Program-made: the position numbers and the translations under genes
The notes under the pieces: model-generated
What the model saw: only the letters and a program-made list of their open reading frames with translations
What the model was told of the DNA's origin: nothing
The model's database searches: none
DNA from: Tetrastigma voinierianum
Lineage: Eukaryota; Streptophyta; Magnoliopsida; Vitales; Vitaceae
Direction of reading: 5' to 3'
DNA length: 64,000 nucleotides
Assembly (NCBI GenBank): GCA_016808115.1
Contig: JAEQBH010000195.1
Location: 62,001 to 126,000 of the forward strand
In this document: piece by piece, positions 54,200-64,000 of the stretch
Layout of the letters: every line of letters starts with the position of its first letter
Numbering within the stretch: the stretch's first letter is position 1

Positions 54200-54459
54200 C
54201 ATATGCACACTCCCGATGAGCCAAAAGTCATCTATTTTTAGTCCATTTTTCTGCTTAATTTTCATATCAAAAGAGACAATTACTTTGCAGAAATATGAAG
54301 AAACTCACCCATTTGTTATTAGCAGGTAGAATGGAAGAAAGAAGAAAAAGCAGAAGAAAAATGCAGAAATAAGTGGAATAAAGTGCGCCAATTACGAGTT
54401 AAAATGAAAAGAACCGGGCTGAAATATTGATGCAGTTCTGGGGTTTGCACAGTCAGTCA
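54200..54459 (+). other. Spacer before the palindrome array
   Basis: Begins TGAGCCAAAAGTCATC and contains GAAGAAAAAGCAGAAGAAAA (54340-54359), phrases I associate with the start of some Tat-like LTRs; no protein is recognised. It leads directly into the array. Confidence 0.4.
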
Positions 54460-55465
54460 TGAGGTCGCGACATCAGGAAATTGAAGGAAATCTGATGCAG
54501 GTCGCGACATGGATAACAAGATATAGAAGTCGCGATACGAGATCGCTTCATGAAAAAAGTCAGAAGAAATGAGTTGAGGTCGCTGACGTGAGATCGGTCG
54601 GACATCAAGAACCACAGCTCAAAGCCGCAGAAATATGAATCAAAGTCGCGATAAGATACCGATGTCGCGACATCAGAACAAACGCTTGAGACTTGTGGAG
54701 GCATGGCGATGTTATGCATAAGGATTGATGTCGCCGACAAAGAAGAGCAACCCATGAAAGATACAAGTATTTACAAGATTGAAGCATGCAAGAATCGGCC
54801 GATGTCACGACAAGAGATTGATGTCGCGACATCCGAAGACAAGTCAATGTCAAGACGGCATCGGTCACACATGAAGAGAGAGACCGCTTGAAATCGCAAA
54901 GGGTGTGACTAGATGTCACGATGAGATTGTTGTCGTGACCAAGAACAAATCCGCTTGAAGGCCCCAGAGAATCCGTCGAGTAGTCACACAAGTGATCGAT
55001 GTCGCGACATCGTGAATCTTCATGAAAGTCGAAAAGAATGGTTGATGTCACGGCAAGGGACAAAGGTCGCGACATCTAAGATTCCGCTGAAAAGATGAAT
55101 TTTATTTATTGACGTCACGCACAAAGAGGTCAAGTCACGACACCAAAAGCCACTCGGCGAAGACTGCAACCCATAAGCTCGACGCTGACAAGAGATCAAG
55201 TCGCTACACGAGACCTCGCTACTAAGGTTGAAGCTACATAAAGTGATGTCGCGACAAGATATCGATGTCGCGACATTAGGAATTACCAGATCAAATCTAC
55301 AGAGCAATAAAGAGATGTCGCGACAAGAGATAGAGGTCGCGACATCAGAAGATATCACAAAGACGATTTCATTTAGTCGATGTCACGACAAGAGAATGAC
55401 GTCAGCGACATCGTGATAAATATGAAACCCGCGTAATAGCGTAAGCCGATGTCGCGGACAACTAT
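54460..55465. repeat. Palindromic TGTCGCGACA array, about 67-bp period
   Basis: About 15 degenerate units. A typical unit is GATGTCGCGACA-AGAGAT-GATGTCGCGACATC followed by 30-35 variable nt. The core TGTCGCGACA is its own reverse complement, and GATGTCGCGACATC (14-nt palindrome) occurs exactly at 54661-54674, 54820-54833 and 54998-55011. Later units start near 55050, 55115, 55185, 55245, 55315, 55380 and 55450, i.e. every 65-70 bp. Many units show CG to CA/TG decay. Strandless by sequence. Confidence 0.8.
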
Positions 55466-57060
55466 CAACAATACTATCAACACCATCCCTCCTTTCCTCG
55501 CCCGGGGTGGCTGCATGAGGTATCATAGAGCTAGGCTCAGCATTTACTTTATCACAATTTCGATGACCAACTACTTTGGTACCAGACGACATGCCGCTCA
55601 CTGAGACTGGTGGTGCCTTAGAGACAGGGCATTGTGAGATCTTGTGACCAAACACTCGACAAAGGGGGAGCGCTATGAGGACCCATGGATATTCACAATT
55701 CGACAGTGGCATACTTACTGCTACCTCCAGTTGAGACGAGCAAATTTTTAGTGAATTACTACTCACATCTACCTCAATGCATATTTTAGCAAAAGATAGT
55801 CTGGTCCTGGTTTCAGTGAGTGAGTCCATATGCAGCGGTTTCCCAACGACACTTGCTATATAGCCAAGACAAGTGTTAGTCCAATATTCAAGAGGAATAT
55901 TGAAGAACTTTACCCAAATAGGGCACAGAAGAGAGCCGTGATGCTGGGCACTCATGCCCGGGCCGCTACACCTCGCATAATGTGCCCTCGCAATATACCA
56001 CGGACCATTCTCCATTACCCAATCCCGTGCATCCATGTCTCTGAATCTGAAAAGATACAATCCATTATCCGTAGTAGAAATTTCAGGCATCTCATGTTTC
56101 CCCCACAATTTATCCACCGTTGCTCTAACCACATGAATAGGCAACCTTTGTCGTAAAAATCGTCACTAAGCAACCTTCCACATGCTAACGCCGACATCGC
56201 CGTCAGAGGATGATCTCCCACTCCATCTGCCACGTGCAGGAGCGCAGTAGTCCAAATTCACTGATCCAAGGAGCCAAAATGCATTATTCCAAAGATTCGA
56301 CCGGCTCACGATCCCCTTCATCCCACCGGTGCGCCTGACCTCGCTCACCGGTTACCGAGCCACTTTAATTCCCAAAAATCCGCATTATGCTCTGATTGAT
56401 TTCAGACTCCATTGATTGGACCCATTGGTGATGGTTCAGATCTGGATGCCTTTATCACCGCCCGAAAGACGTCCGCCTCATTCAGAGTATCTCTTGAGTG
56501 TCCGACAACGGTATTTGCCATTGCTATTGCCATCCCTTTAAGATCCGATCCTCTTCAAAACCCGTAAACTCCGTGATTCGACACCCGATTGGTTTTGAAC
56601 GCCGGTCCCAGCCGCTATGGCCTTTGTATCCACAAACCCCAAACTCCGATCACTCATGGACTCGTTGGCATCTTTACTACCGCCAGGATCTAGTTGCGTG
56701 AGAACATAATGCTCGACCGTGTTCATCAAGGCCATGAGCACCACGGAGTCGCCTCGTTACTGTAACCGGGTTCATCGCTTATAGATCAGACCGTAAGTGA
56801 CCCCATGTTTCCAATGTCACCATCACCTCCAAAGACCTAACTCATCGATCCGGATCCACTGTCCAAGACCATAAAGACCATATCTCTGAAGCACATAAGT
56901 CTCCAGATCCGCCTGAGAAGGTGACCTCTCCTTCAGAATGGACTTCTGCATTTCCCTGACAATCCCACTGTTCTCCATCCGTCTCCCTGAAACCCCTCAC
57001 GAAAACCAAAGGACCCGACCATCTCTTCCATTTCCGATCCACTTGAACCTAATGTGAAAC
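55466..57060 (-). pseudogene. LINE ORF1 and leader, different LINE subfamily
   Basis: A 253-codon open piece (56144-55383) contains GLYLFRFRDMDARDWVMENG, PIWVKFFNIPLEYWTNTCLG, SLTETRTRLSFAKICIEV and a partial zinc knuckle (CRVFGHKISQCP), i.e. DUF4283 ORF1. The last residues of the open piece run into the palindrome array and are not LINE. The leader/N-terminal part lies at 56150-57060. Wording differs from the 24186 copy (about two-thirds alike by eye), suggesting another subfamily. ORF2 is absent. Confidence 0.82.
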
Positions 57061-57356
57061 ATCTTCGATTCGCCTCGATCCACTCAAGTGGTGGGAACCG
57101 TCGTCCCCACACTCAACTCACTTCCATTGCCTATCTACTATTTTTCCGACTTATCGCCATCATTTTAGGTTCACGAGACCCCTACCGCTACCATCGATTT
57201 GCTTTCATTGTACCTAATATTGTTCAAGATCACTGCCAAATTGCTGCCGTCAGAGCATTTCGTCAGAGAGCTTTCGTCGTCAGAGAGCACTTACCTTGTG
57301 CTTTGATTCTCATGACTCTGGGTGATATTGAAAATCCTGACTCTGGGCAGCCACTA
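57061..57356. other. Unassigned stretch
   Basis: No transposon domain recognised. It contains three GTCAGAGAG-like phrases (57250-57290) and two GACTCTGGG phrases (57313, 57340). It may be the LINE 5' leader or flanking DNA. Confidence 0.3.
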
Positions 57357-57843
57357 TAAATTGAAATGTTTATATGAGCATGGCTTGTTATGGGATTCAC
57401 TATCGAAATGGTTTAATCCAATTTCATTATTATTTCTCCCACCTAGATGTACGAAGATCCACAAGACATTAAAGCTCGACCCGCAGGTTTTTGAGATTGA
57501 AGTTTGTATGCCAACCTTAGCTTGTTGGTGGTTGAGCATACATTTTGATGAATATTTAGTGTTATGTGGTTATTCACACTGTGGACAACTGATATCTGTG
57601 GGATCATTGTATATTTGGCTTCATAGCCACTAGTTTTGGAACTTTGTGTAAATGTTATTTTGATCAAGTGTAAGGGTATAGTTTCAAGGCACATTGAGGA
57701 ATTAACCTGCATCGATATGTGTGTATGTTTGAGACCTGAGTAGTGCTTTATTTTATCGCTGTGTGATTACTCCAAGTGGAGTTTAACCAAGTTGTGAAAA
57801 ATCATGGTAAAAATAGTAACATAAATCAGCACCGTGGAATTCA
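57357..57843 (+). repeat. Family C LTR fragment
   Basis: Aligns with about 17394-17990 of the solo LTR, beginning AATGTTTATATGAGCATGGC (17394: GTTTTTATAAGCATGGC) and ending near CATAAATCAGCACCGTGGAA, before the terminal GGTGTGACA. No flanking duplication visible. Confidence 0.75.
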
Positions 57844-58089
57844 AAGACAATAACCAATTTCAAATCAAACTTAAAATCATTTTCCTCGAACACTATAGAT
57901 ATATAAACAACCCTTAAAACTTTTATACATTACAAAATAAAGGTACAAGTAGTTATTTACAATAAAACTATACATTTTCAAAAAGGTATCGTCACGTGAG
58001 GCGGAGTGTCACTAGTCCGAGGATGCTCGAATCGCACGCGCCACCTTGAAAACATTTGAAAAGGGTGAGCTAAAGGAGCTCAGTGAGAG

Positions 58090-58480
58090 TACAATTTCGA
58101 ATACAACATGTAAAACAATTCATAGGAAAATAATGTTTCTAGATATAGTTCAAATACAATGTGTAAACCAAATGTATAGAGATCTCATTTCCATAAACAT
58201 TTACTTTGCATTCTTTTCCTTTCTATTCAAATACAACGTGTAAAACAATTGTATAGAGATCTCATTTCTATAAACATTTTTTTTTTTGGATAATTAAGAA
58301 TTTATTACCAAAGGGGCAACGCCCAACCAAAGAATACAATGAACCGGGAGTGTCCTATGTCACAAACCAAAGTAAAAAAGAAAAAACTACAAGAATTCAT
58401 AAACATTTACTTTACTTTCTTTTTCCATATAGTTCAAATACAATGTAAAACAATTGTATCAACATATCTTTCAATATACT
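58090..58480. repeat. Tandem repeats, about 76 bp, split by a LINE tail
   Basis: Units beginning TCAAATACAA.GTGTAAA recur at about 58151, 58227 and, after the LINE piece, 58434; a shorter one is at about 58098. Each contains GTATAGAGATCTCATTTC and ATAAACATTTACTTT. Confidence 0.75.
58270..58408 (-). mobile_element. Very short LINE insertion with target duplication
   Basis: ATAAACATTT at 58270-58279 and 58399-58408 flanks about 119 bp: a T run, GGATAATTAAGAATTTATTA and the adjoining 3' UTR, cut off after about 100 nt. A 5'-truncated LINE on the minus strand, inside the 76-bp repeats. Confidence 0.88.
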
Positions 58481-58499
58481 TTCTTCTTGAACTGGCCAT

Positions 58500-58720
58500 A
58501 ACTGGGGCCGGAACTCACCTACCGCTAACCACCGTTGGTCCATGAAAGAACCTCCGATAAACAGCCTTACGATCAACATGGCCCAAAAAGGAACTCTCCG
58601 ATAAATCGTGTCTCTATCGTTAACCACCGTTGGCCCATGAAAGAAAACCTACGAGGAAACAGCTTCATTTATCACCGATGGCCCAAAAGGAACCTCCGAT
58701 AAATCATTCCTTTCTTTTAA
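58500..58720. repeat. Short degenerate tandem repeats
   Basis: Three to four units of the type (A)CCACCGTTGG.CCATGAAAGAA and CCTCCGATAAA, 45-60 bp apart, in the family D LTR-like region. Confidence 0.6.
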
Positions 58721-59949
58721 ATACCATTGCACTATGGAACAAATCACATTATGTGTTGGTAAACTTTTCGTACTTTTCACGTGCATGGCAATATGCATCA
58801 TTCTTCCCTTCCCTCTATAAAAAAAATCCTAACCCTTTTCCCATGTACGCATCGCGTAAAGTACTTTAGTCGACTTTCTTTTAAACTTTATCTTTGTAAC
58901 ATTGGGTAACCATGGATTCAAAAATTTTTATATAAACATGTATATATAAAATATACATTCATAAACATTTCATTTCATATGGAAACCATAAATCATGCTT
59001 TATAAAACTATGGAAACCATAATCATTTCACATTTTCTCAACATCATTTAAAGTCAAGAAAACCACTTTTTTTTTTAATTTGAACATTTATAACATATAT
59101 TCATAAACATTTACATTTTCACTCACCTTAGTTGTTTAAGCCCTTTTTCCTCCTTTAAACAAAACTTTCCATCTCCACCCTTGTCCTTTATCACCTTCCT
59201 CCTACAAGTCACATTATCCATAAAATCCATTAACATCCATACCTTAATTATGTTCAATTAAATCATTAACTACACTATACTTTCCAGCAACCCTTAAGCA
59301 TTTAATCACTTCTAATTAGTTAAAATCAATTGAACTCAACCTCTTTTGTTCTCATGATTTTCTATGCTAAATCATGGCAATTGCGACCCCATACAATAGC
59401 CCAAACCATGCCATGAGGCTATTCACATCTATTATTAACTACAACCCAGACACTTGGTAAAACATAAATTTCAGCCATGTTCTAATAATCTCTGTCCCCA
59501 GGAATATGGTTAGAATCTTTGACTTAATGGGCTTTTCTATAAAGGTTTCAAGAACACCTGAAAACGGAGTTCGACGGCTATAGTCTTTCATTCAAACTCG
59601 GTCAGTTTACTCTATTTACACCGAAACAAATTCAGATACCCGATTTCGTGTGGGCCTTAATCCATAATTTAACACTTGATCTTTGTACTCATTTTGAGAT
59701 ACGGTTCTTAGGGTTCTTCTCCACTGGAATCACCTAAATTGGATCACCGAAACTCAAGATATATCCTAAACAACTGAGACTACTCAGTTTTCAAACATAA
59801 CCAGAAACTGTCTAAACATAGCTCCCCTAAATTGGATTGACCAATTTCAAGGAGATATGTTCTCCTATCAATATAGTGTATCTAGAAATTTGAATCACTC
59901 AATTCGGATGAGTGATGATAAAGTTATGACCAAAATACAGTCATGGAGT

Positions 59950-61280
59950 CCTAAAAACAGAACAGAAAAACTGCCTGAACATAGCTCCACTTTGAATGCA
60001 TTTTTGATTCCAAATGGGTCGGAATTTGGATAGACCCGCTTCTAGCTCCCACGTAGCTTCTTCCATTCCATGGTGTTCTACAATCTCACTGTGAATAACT
60101 TCTGTTCGCAACACGCATTCCCGCACATCTAATCTCCCTCGGTCGCTCTTCATATTTCATATATTCCTCTCTGCACCCAAATTCTTGCCAATCTAGTATG
60201 TATAAACATCCGCTCATACTCCGCAACAACGAAACGTGGAATACATCATGTATCCCAAACAATCGTCGCGAAGAGCTAATCAAGCTTGGCCTCTCCAACT
60301 CTTTTTGAGAATCTCAAACGACTACAACAAAGGCCCCTTTTACCAAAACGAATACTCCCTCAGGCACACTCAAAACACACATGGTCCCCAACTTGAAACT
60401 CTATGGTCTCCCTCCTATGGTCGCATAACTTTTATGCCCGTCCAGGCCGCCAAGAGCCTCGCCGTCACCATCAATTTAAACTTCTCTGCCGCTTCGCACT
60501 TCAACTCCTCGATGAATCAAGTAGCTCTCTCTCTGATTCAATCCAAGACATAGGCAATCTATATGGCCTCCACAAAGAGCCTACACTGCCATCCTAATAC
60601 CGCTTCCGAAATCCATATACGCAAACTCAATCGCAGGCAAATGTTCCATCCAACTCCCCGAGTCTAACACCCACGCCTAAGCATATCTTCTAGAATCTGA
60701 ATCACTCTCTCGCATTGCCCGTCACCGAAAGGAAATGTCAGACTAATCTCAATTCCGCTCCCAAAGCCGAAGATCGCCAAAATCTGACATAAACCTCGAG
60801 TCCCCATCCGACACAATGGAGAGAGATACACCATGCAACCTCACAATCTCCTCACACAATTTGCTCAAAGTAAGAATAGAGTCAAGGTCCTTATCGTTAA
60901 GAAATGTGGCCGATTTAGTCAATCGGTCAACAACCACCCAACACCATCTTTACCTCCCGTGAGTCTGGGCAAACTAGTCAATGGTCCATCGTCACATGAT
61001 CCCATTTCACTCGCGACCGGTGCAACGGCCGCAACAACCCCTGGTCGGTCTTCCGTCCCCAACTTCACTCACTGGGATCAAACACTTGGAGACGAAACTC
61101 GCAACGTCTCTCTTCATCCCATGCCACCAAAATTGGCGCCTCAAGTCGTGGTACATCTTTGTCTCACAAGGATGTACCATGAACCGAGAGTGATGAGCTT
61201 CCCTCATCACCTTCAATCGTGCATCATCCAAGACAAAAGAATTCGCTGAGGAAATAGATTCCTCCATTTGCATGAATGCT
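59950..61280 (-). pseudogene. Family D integrase with chromodomain-like end
   Basis: HHCC region: EAHHSRFMVHPCETKMYHDL then RRQFWWHGMKRDVASFVSKC (61195-61075). Core: VVDRLTKSATFLN (60937-60900), then LCEEIVRLHGVSLSIVSDGD (60865-60800) with one catalytic Asp region. C-terminal: FGIHDVFHVSLLR (60260-60220), then KYEERPREIR and, after a frameshift, a HGMEEATWELE phrase (about 60070-60040). The last resembles the C-terminal half of a chromodomain, supporting a chromovirus (Del/Tekay type). Confidence 0.82.
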
Positions 61281-61399
61281 CCACCCTTCAGTGCATCACT
61301 ACCACTGCAGCGTGTGCGCCCTCAAGCTTTTATCACTCCTCCGAGCCTCGATGACTCTAGTAAAACTCGCTGCTTAGCTACCAACGTATAAAACATGGC

Positions 61400-62480
61400 T
61401 TTCTAGCTCATCCCCATCAAAGCATAGGTGAACTCGGCCGATGTAATCATACATCTTCCACTCATAAGCCATCAACCCGAAAGGATGCTCCTTGATTTTC
61501 TACTCAGGCATCAATGGATCACATTCGCTTTTACCCGGATGGTACGCAAAGAAAAGTCAAAGTCTTCAAGTGTCTCCATCCACCTTCTCCATCAGTATCT
61601 CAAATCTTCAGAAATATATACTTCTCTCAAACCTTGTATCATAGAACACTTCCAAATTTTCACTATACAAGCAGTGCCGCCATAACTTTAAGGCAAACAC
61701 TATCGCAAAGAAGCCTCTAAATCATGGGTAATTTCTTCATATTTCTTCAATTGCCTAGAGATAGGCAACCACTCTACCTTTTTACACACACCCCAAGCCA
61801 AACTTTTGAGGCATCACGTAAAATTGTGTACTTTCCCACTAATCGGAGTAATCAACACCTACAAATTAGTCAATCTCTTTTCAGTCTCCTGAAAGACCTC
61901 ACACTTGTCATTCCTGGGCCAAAAGCTCACTCCTTGCGTGTCGCCAGTCATTGACATGCAATCCCGGAGAAGTTCAATAAATCGGCGGTAACAACCAAAT
62001 TAATCCAAGAAAGTCACAGATTTCAAAGACACTCTGGGTCGCTCCACCTCATCACGGCCTCAACCTTTGCCTGATCCACCGAAATACCTCTCACACCATG
62101 TGCCCTAGGAACCAGGATTTCTTGTAACAAGAAATCACACTTCTCTAGTTCGCATACAACTCCGATTCTCTCATTCCTCGTAACGCCTTAATCGCAAATG
62201 TCACTATGTTCAAACACCTTGAATATATCGGGATGCCACCACAAACACTACCACAACCGATCCAGATACGACGTATCCTATTCATCATATCCATAAAGGC
62301 ACCGGAGCATTAGTCAACCAAAAGGCAATGGCAACAAACTCGAAGTGTCCATACCGCGCGGTACAATCTCGATATCCGAGTCCCGCACTCAACCGATGAC
62401 ACCCATTCAGATCACCTTCGAGAAGCAACAAGCCCCGCTTCAACTTAGACAACAAATCCTCGTCCCGCTTCTTGCTTGCG
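61400..62480 (-). pseudogene. Family D RT and RNase H
   Basis: RT fragments at 62460-61980: a degraded LRSGYHQ and RYGHFEFV..AFWLTNAP-like segment near 62390-62310, and VVVFVV..RYIQG-like residues near 62240. RNase H fragments at about 61860-61500. The open frames on the opposite strand are shadows. The element's upstream part is cut at about 62480 by a LINE. Confidence 0.7.
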
Positions 62481-63360
62481 GACGATATCCGCGGTCAAAG
62501 TTATATTGATGAGTTGGAACGTATTTGAGGGTTGGTCCGCCGCAGTAAACAAACAAAAGCCGCCATTTTCATTGCTTCGGTAAATGGTGAAGTCAAATCG
62601 CACATCAACATCATCGCTTCGCTTTGGGAGGTTTCATGAAATATCTGGTGTTCCTTTGATTCAACAAGGTCGTCCCATCGATTGTCGCCACTTCGAAAAA
62701 ATAATGGCCGATCCGCCTTGACAAGCAGGCGCGATCTGGCGCGGGAAGATCGCAACACCGCCTGTTATATAGTATCCGGGGCCAGATTAAAAGATGTCAT
62801 TATCTAAATACACTTATTTAAATTGAGCAATTCTTCGCAATGTGGGTCGGAAACCTGGAAATTCTCGCCAGCTGGCGTCAGACGTGGAGTCTGCAGTTCC
62901 TCCGGCGAGGAGGCGGTTGGGTCTTCGCTCGATCAAAGACCTAATGATACTAATGTTATGAAACATATTTGGAATCTGCTTTATAGTGGAAGGACTCTTA
63001 TGGGTGGCGTAAGTGAGGTTGTATTTGAGACGCGGAGTCTTTGGTGTGCCAAAACTCCTTCGATTTGCTCGCTGCGGAGCTGGCGAAACTCCTCATGTAC
63101 TGAAAGATAAGATCGACCCTTCATTAAACACAATATTTATAACTATGAAAGGAGATTCTATGGCATGATTCCCTGAATCCGTTGGTCCTCTCCGCCTCAC
63201 TATGGAGAAACTAATTGTATATGATTCAAATTATTGAGAATAACGCCTTAGCCGAGGTTATCGGGGAAGGTAGGTGGAATTGGCCTATTACACTCGCCGA
63301 CCCTATTATTGATATCAAGAGCACAGGTCAATTACTCATTGATGTCTCTAGAGAGGATAT
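62481..63360 (+). pseudogene. LINE RT C-terminal part
   Basis: Reads ISAVKVIL (62490-62512), a NKQKPPFS-like phrase (62548), an EISGVPLIQ-like phrase (62640), NDTNVMKHIWNLLYSGRT (62943-62998) and a W..NWPIT..DPI.DI.S-like phrase (63270-63320). The frame breaks repeatedly. At 63360, in the phrase LLIDVSREDI, it is interrupted by an opposed LINE. Confidence 0.78.
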
Positions 63361-64000
63361 TTTTTTTTTTTTTTTTTTTTTTGGATAATTAAGAATTTAT
63401 TTCCAAAAGGGCAATACCCCAACAAACTAAAAAAATAGTACAAAGCCAAAGGCAACCAGAGAAAACGAAAACCGGACAGCACCTCCCCTAAAAACATAGG
63501 AGCAGGGCATCAGCCCGATACAAAACCAATTTCGTGAGGGAACCAAAACAAGAGATCAACAATCCTCAAGACAAAAAACAAAACCCAAAAACAAAGCCAA
63601 CCAATCAACCGATCAGAGGATACCACAACCTACATCCCAAAATATACAGACAACCCGCCTACTGATCCACACTGACCACTAGAGTGGTTAGTCAAAGATC
63701 AACAATGTATGGAGAAATGGTGTCCACTCATCGCAGAGTTCCCGCATCCTTGATAGCATGTCTCTTTTCCCCTCGCTTTCGAGCTTCTTCGACACCCAAG
63801 ATGTAGTCCACTATCACCCTTCTTTATATGCTTAAACGTTTGCCAAACAGAGAAGTGTCCAGAAATCGCCATTTGAAGGTCAAGCTTGGAAGAATCCAAT
63901 GATCCTATTCCACTTAGAGTGGAGATAACATTTGGAATATTGGTATCTCAACCGGCTATAGAATCACCAAAGAACTTCTAGAATGCCAAAGATCAACACC
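63361..64000 (-). mobile_element. LINE 3' end, runs off the window
   Basis: A 22-nt T run (about 63361-63382), then GGATAATTAAGAATTTATTT, then a 3' UTR with CAGCACCTCCCCTAAAAA (63478-63495), the complement of the conserved GGAGGTGCTG block. The open piece 63899-63699 is presumably ORF2 C-terminus of another subfamily; I do not recognise a domain in it. Its 5' part and second target copy lie beyond 64000. Confidence 0.82.

Larger units (their letters stand above)
57844..59990 (-). mobile_element. LTR-like region of a second chromovirus (family D)
   Basis: Non-coding, about 2.1 kb, lying at the 3' side of the minus-strand pol at 59950-62480, so probably its 3' LTR. It has a tandem-repeat zone (58090-58480), a zone of CCGATAAA/CCATGAAAGAA repeats (58500-58720) and AT-rich sequence (58900-59480). 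I cannot place exact LTR ends. Confidence 0.5.

Noticed and set aside
54460..55465. CRISPR array
   Set aside because: Units are degenerate and palindromic with a variable period, no cas genes are present, and the setting is a plant genome full of retrotransposons.
55383..56144. 253-codon open frame as a candidate functional gene
   Set aside because: It is LINE ORF1 (DUF4283) missing ORF2; its last residues come from the palindrome array.

Overview
This window looks like plant (angiosperm) nuclear heterochromatin. It is one continuous mass of nested, decayed retrotransposons: L1-type LINEs with a DUF4283/zinc-knuckle ORF1, Ty3/gypsy LTR elements of at least four kinds, and two copies of a tRNA-derived SINE. 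I found no host protein-coding gene, rRNA, true tRNA gene, CRISPR or prokaryotic signal. Every recognisable protein is a broken transposon domain; the longest open stretches are 240 and 253 codons. Family names below (A, B, C/Del, D, Tat/Athila) are working names based on LTR sequence and domain content. They were assigned by eye, without database searches.

Layout, left to right. 1-4991: an inverted LINE 5' half head-to-head with a LINE 3' half, the latter carrying a solo LTR of gypsy family A with a 5-bp target duplication. 4993-5575: the 3' end of a Tat/Athila-like pol. 5575-14486: a gypsy B element on the + strand (5' LTR, PBS, gag, RT, RNase H, integrase, 3' LTR) interrupted by a 5'-truncated LINE, a chimeric SINE, a solo A LTR that itself carries a LINE fragment, and another LINE in its 3' LTR. 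14487-30899: a gypsy A element (gag, Lys/Glu-rich linker, remnant RT, 3' LTR) that received a 2.6-kb Del-type solo LTR and a full-length LINE; that LINE received a second full-length LINE in the opposite orientation. 30900-40380: a minus-strand LINE broken by a short LINE fragment and by a structurally complete gypsy B element (32087-38229). 40380-42190: Tat/Athila-like LTR/PBS region with a SINE, followed by palindromic repeats. 42193-54199: a Del/Tekay-like chromovirus on the minus strand whose 3' LTR hosts an internally deleted gypsy A element (43771-48082). 54200-55465: a roughly 67-bp-period array built from the palindrome TGTCGCGACA. 55465-64000: a LINE ORF1 fragment, a Del LTR fragment, a different LTR with a second chromovirus pol, and two opposed LINE pieces at the right edge.

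Functionally, the LINEs are the likely source of the reverse transcriptase that copied themselves and, by shared 3' ends, perhaps the SINE. Family A appears to be a non-autonomous gypsy lineage: two copies share the same deletion from the start of RT to just before the polypurine tract. The most informative observations are two insertions that contain only the last 8 nt of the LINE plus its poly(A), one with a paralogous empty site inside the window; the SINE with a templated 64-bp patch; the shared A deletion; and the palindromic array.
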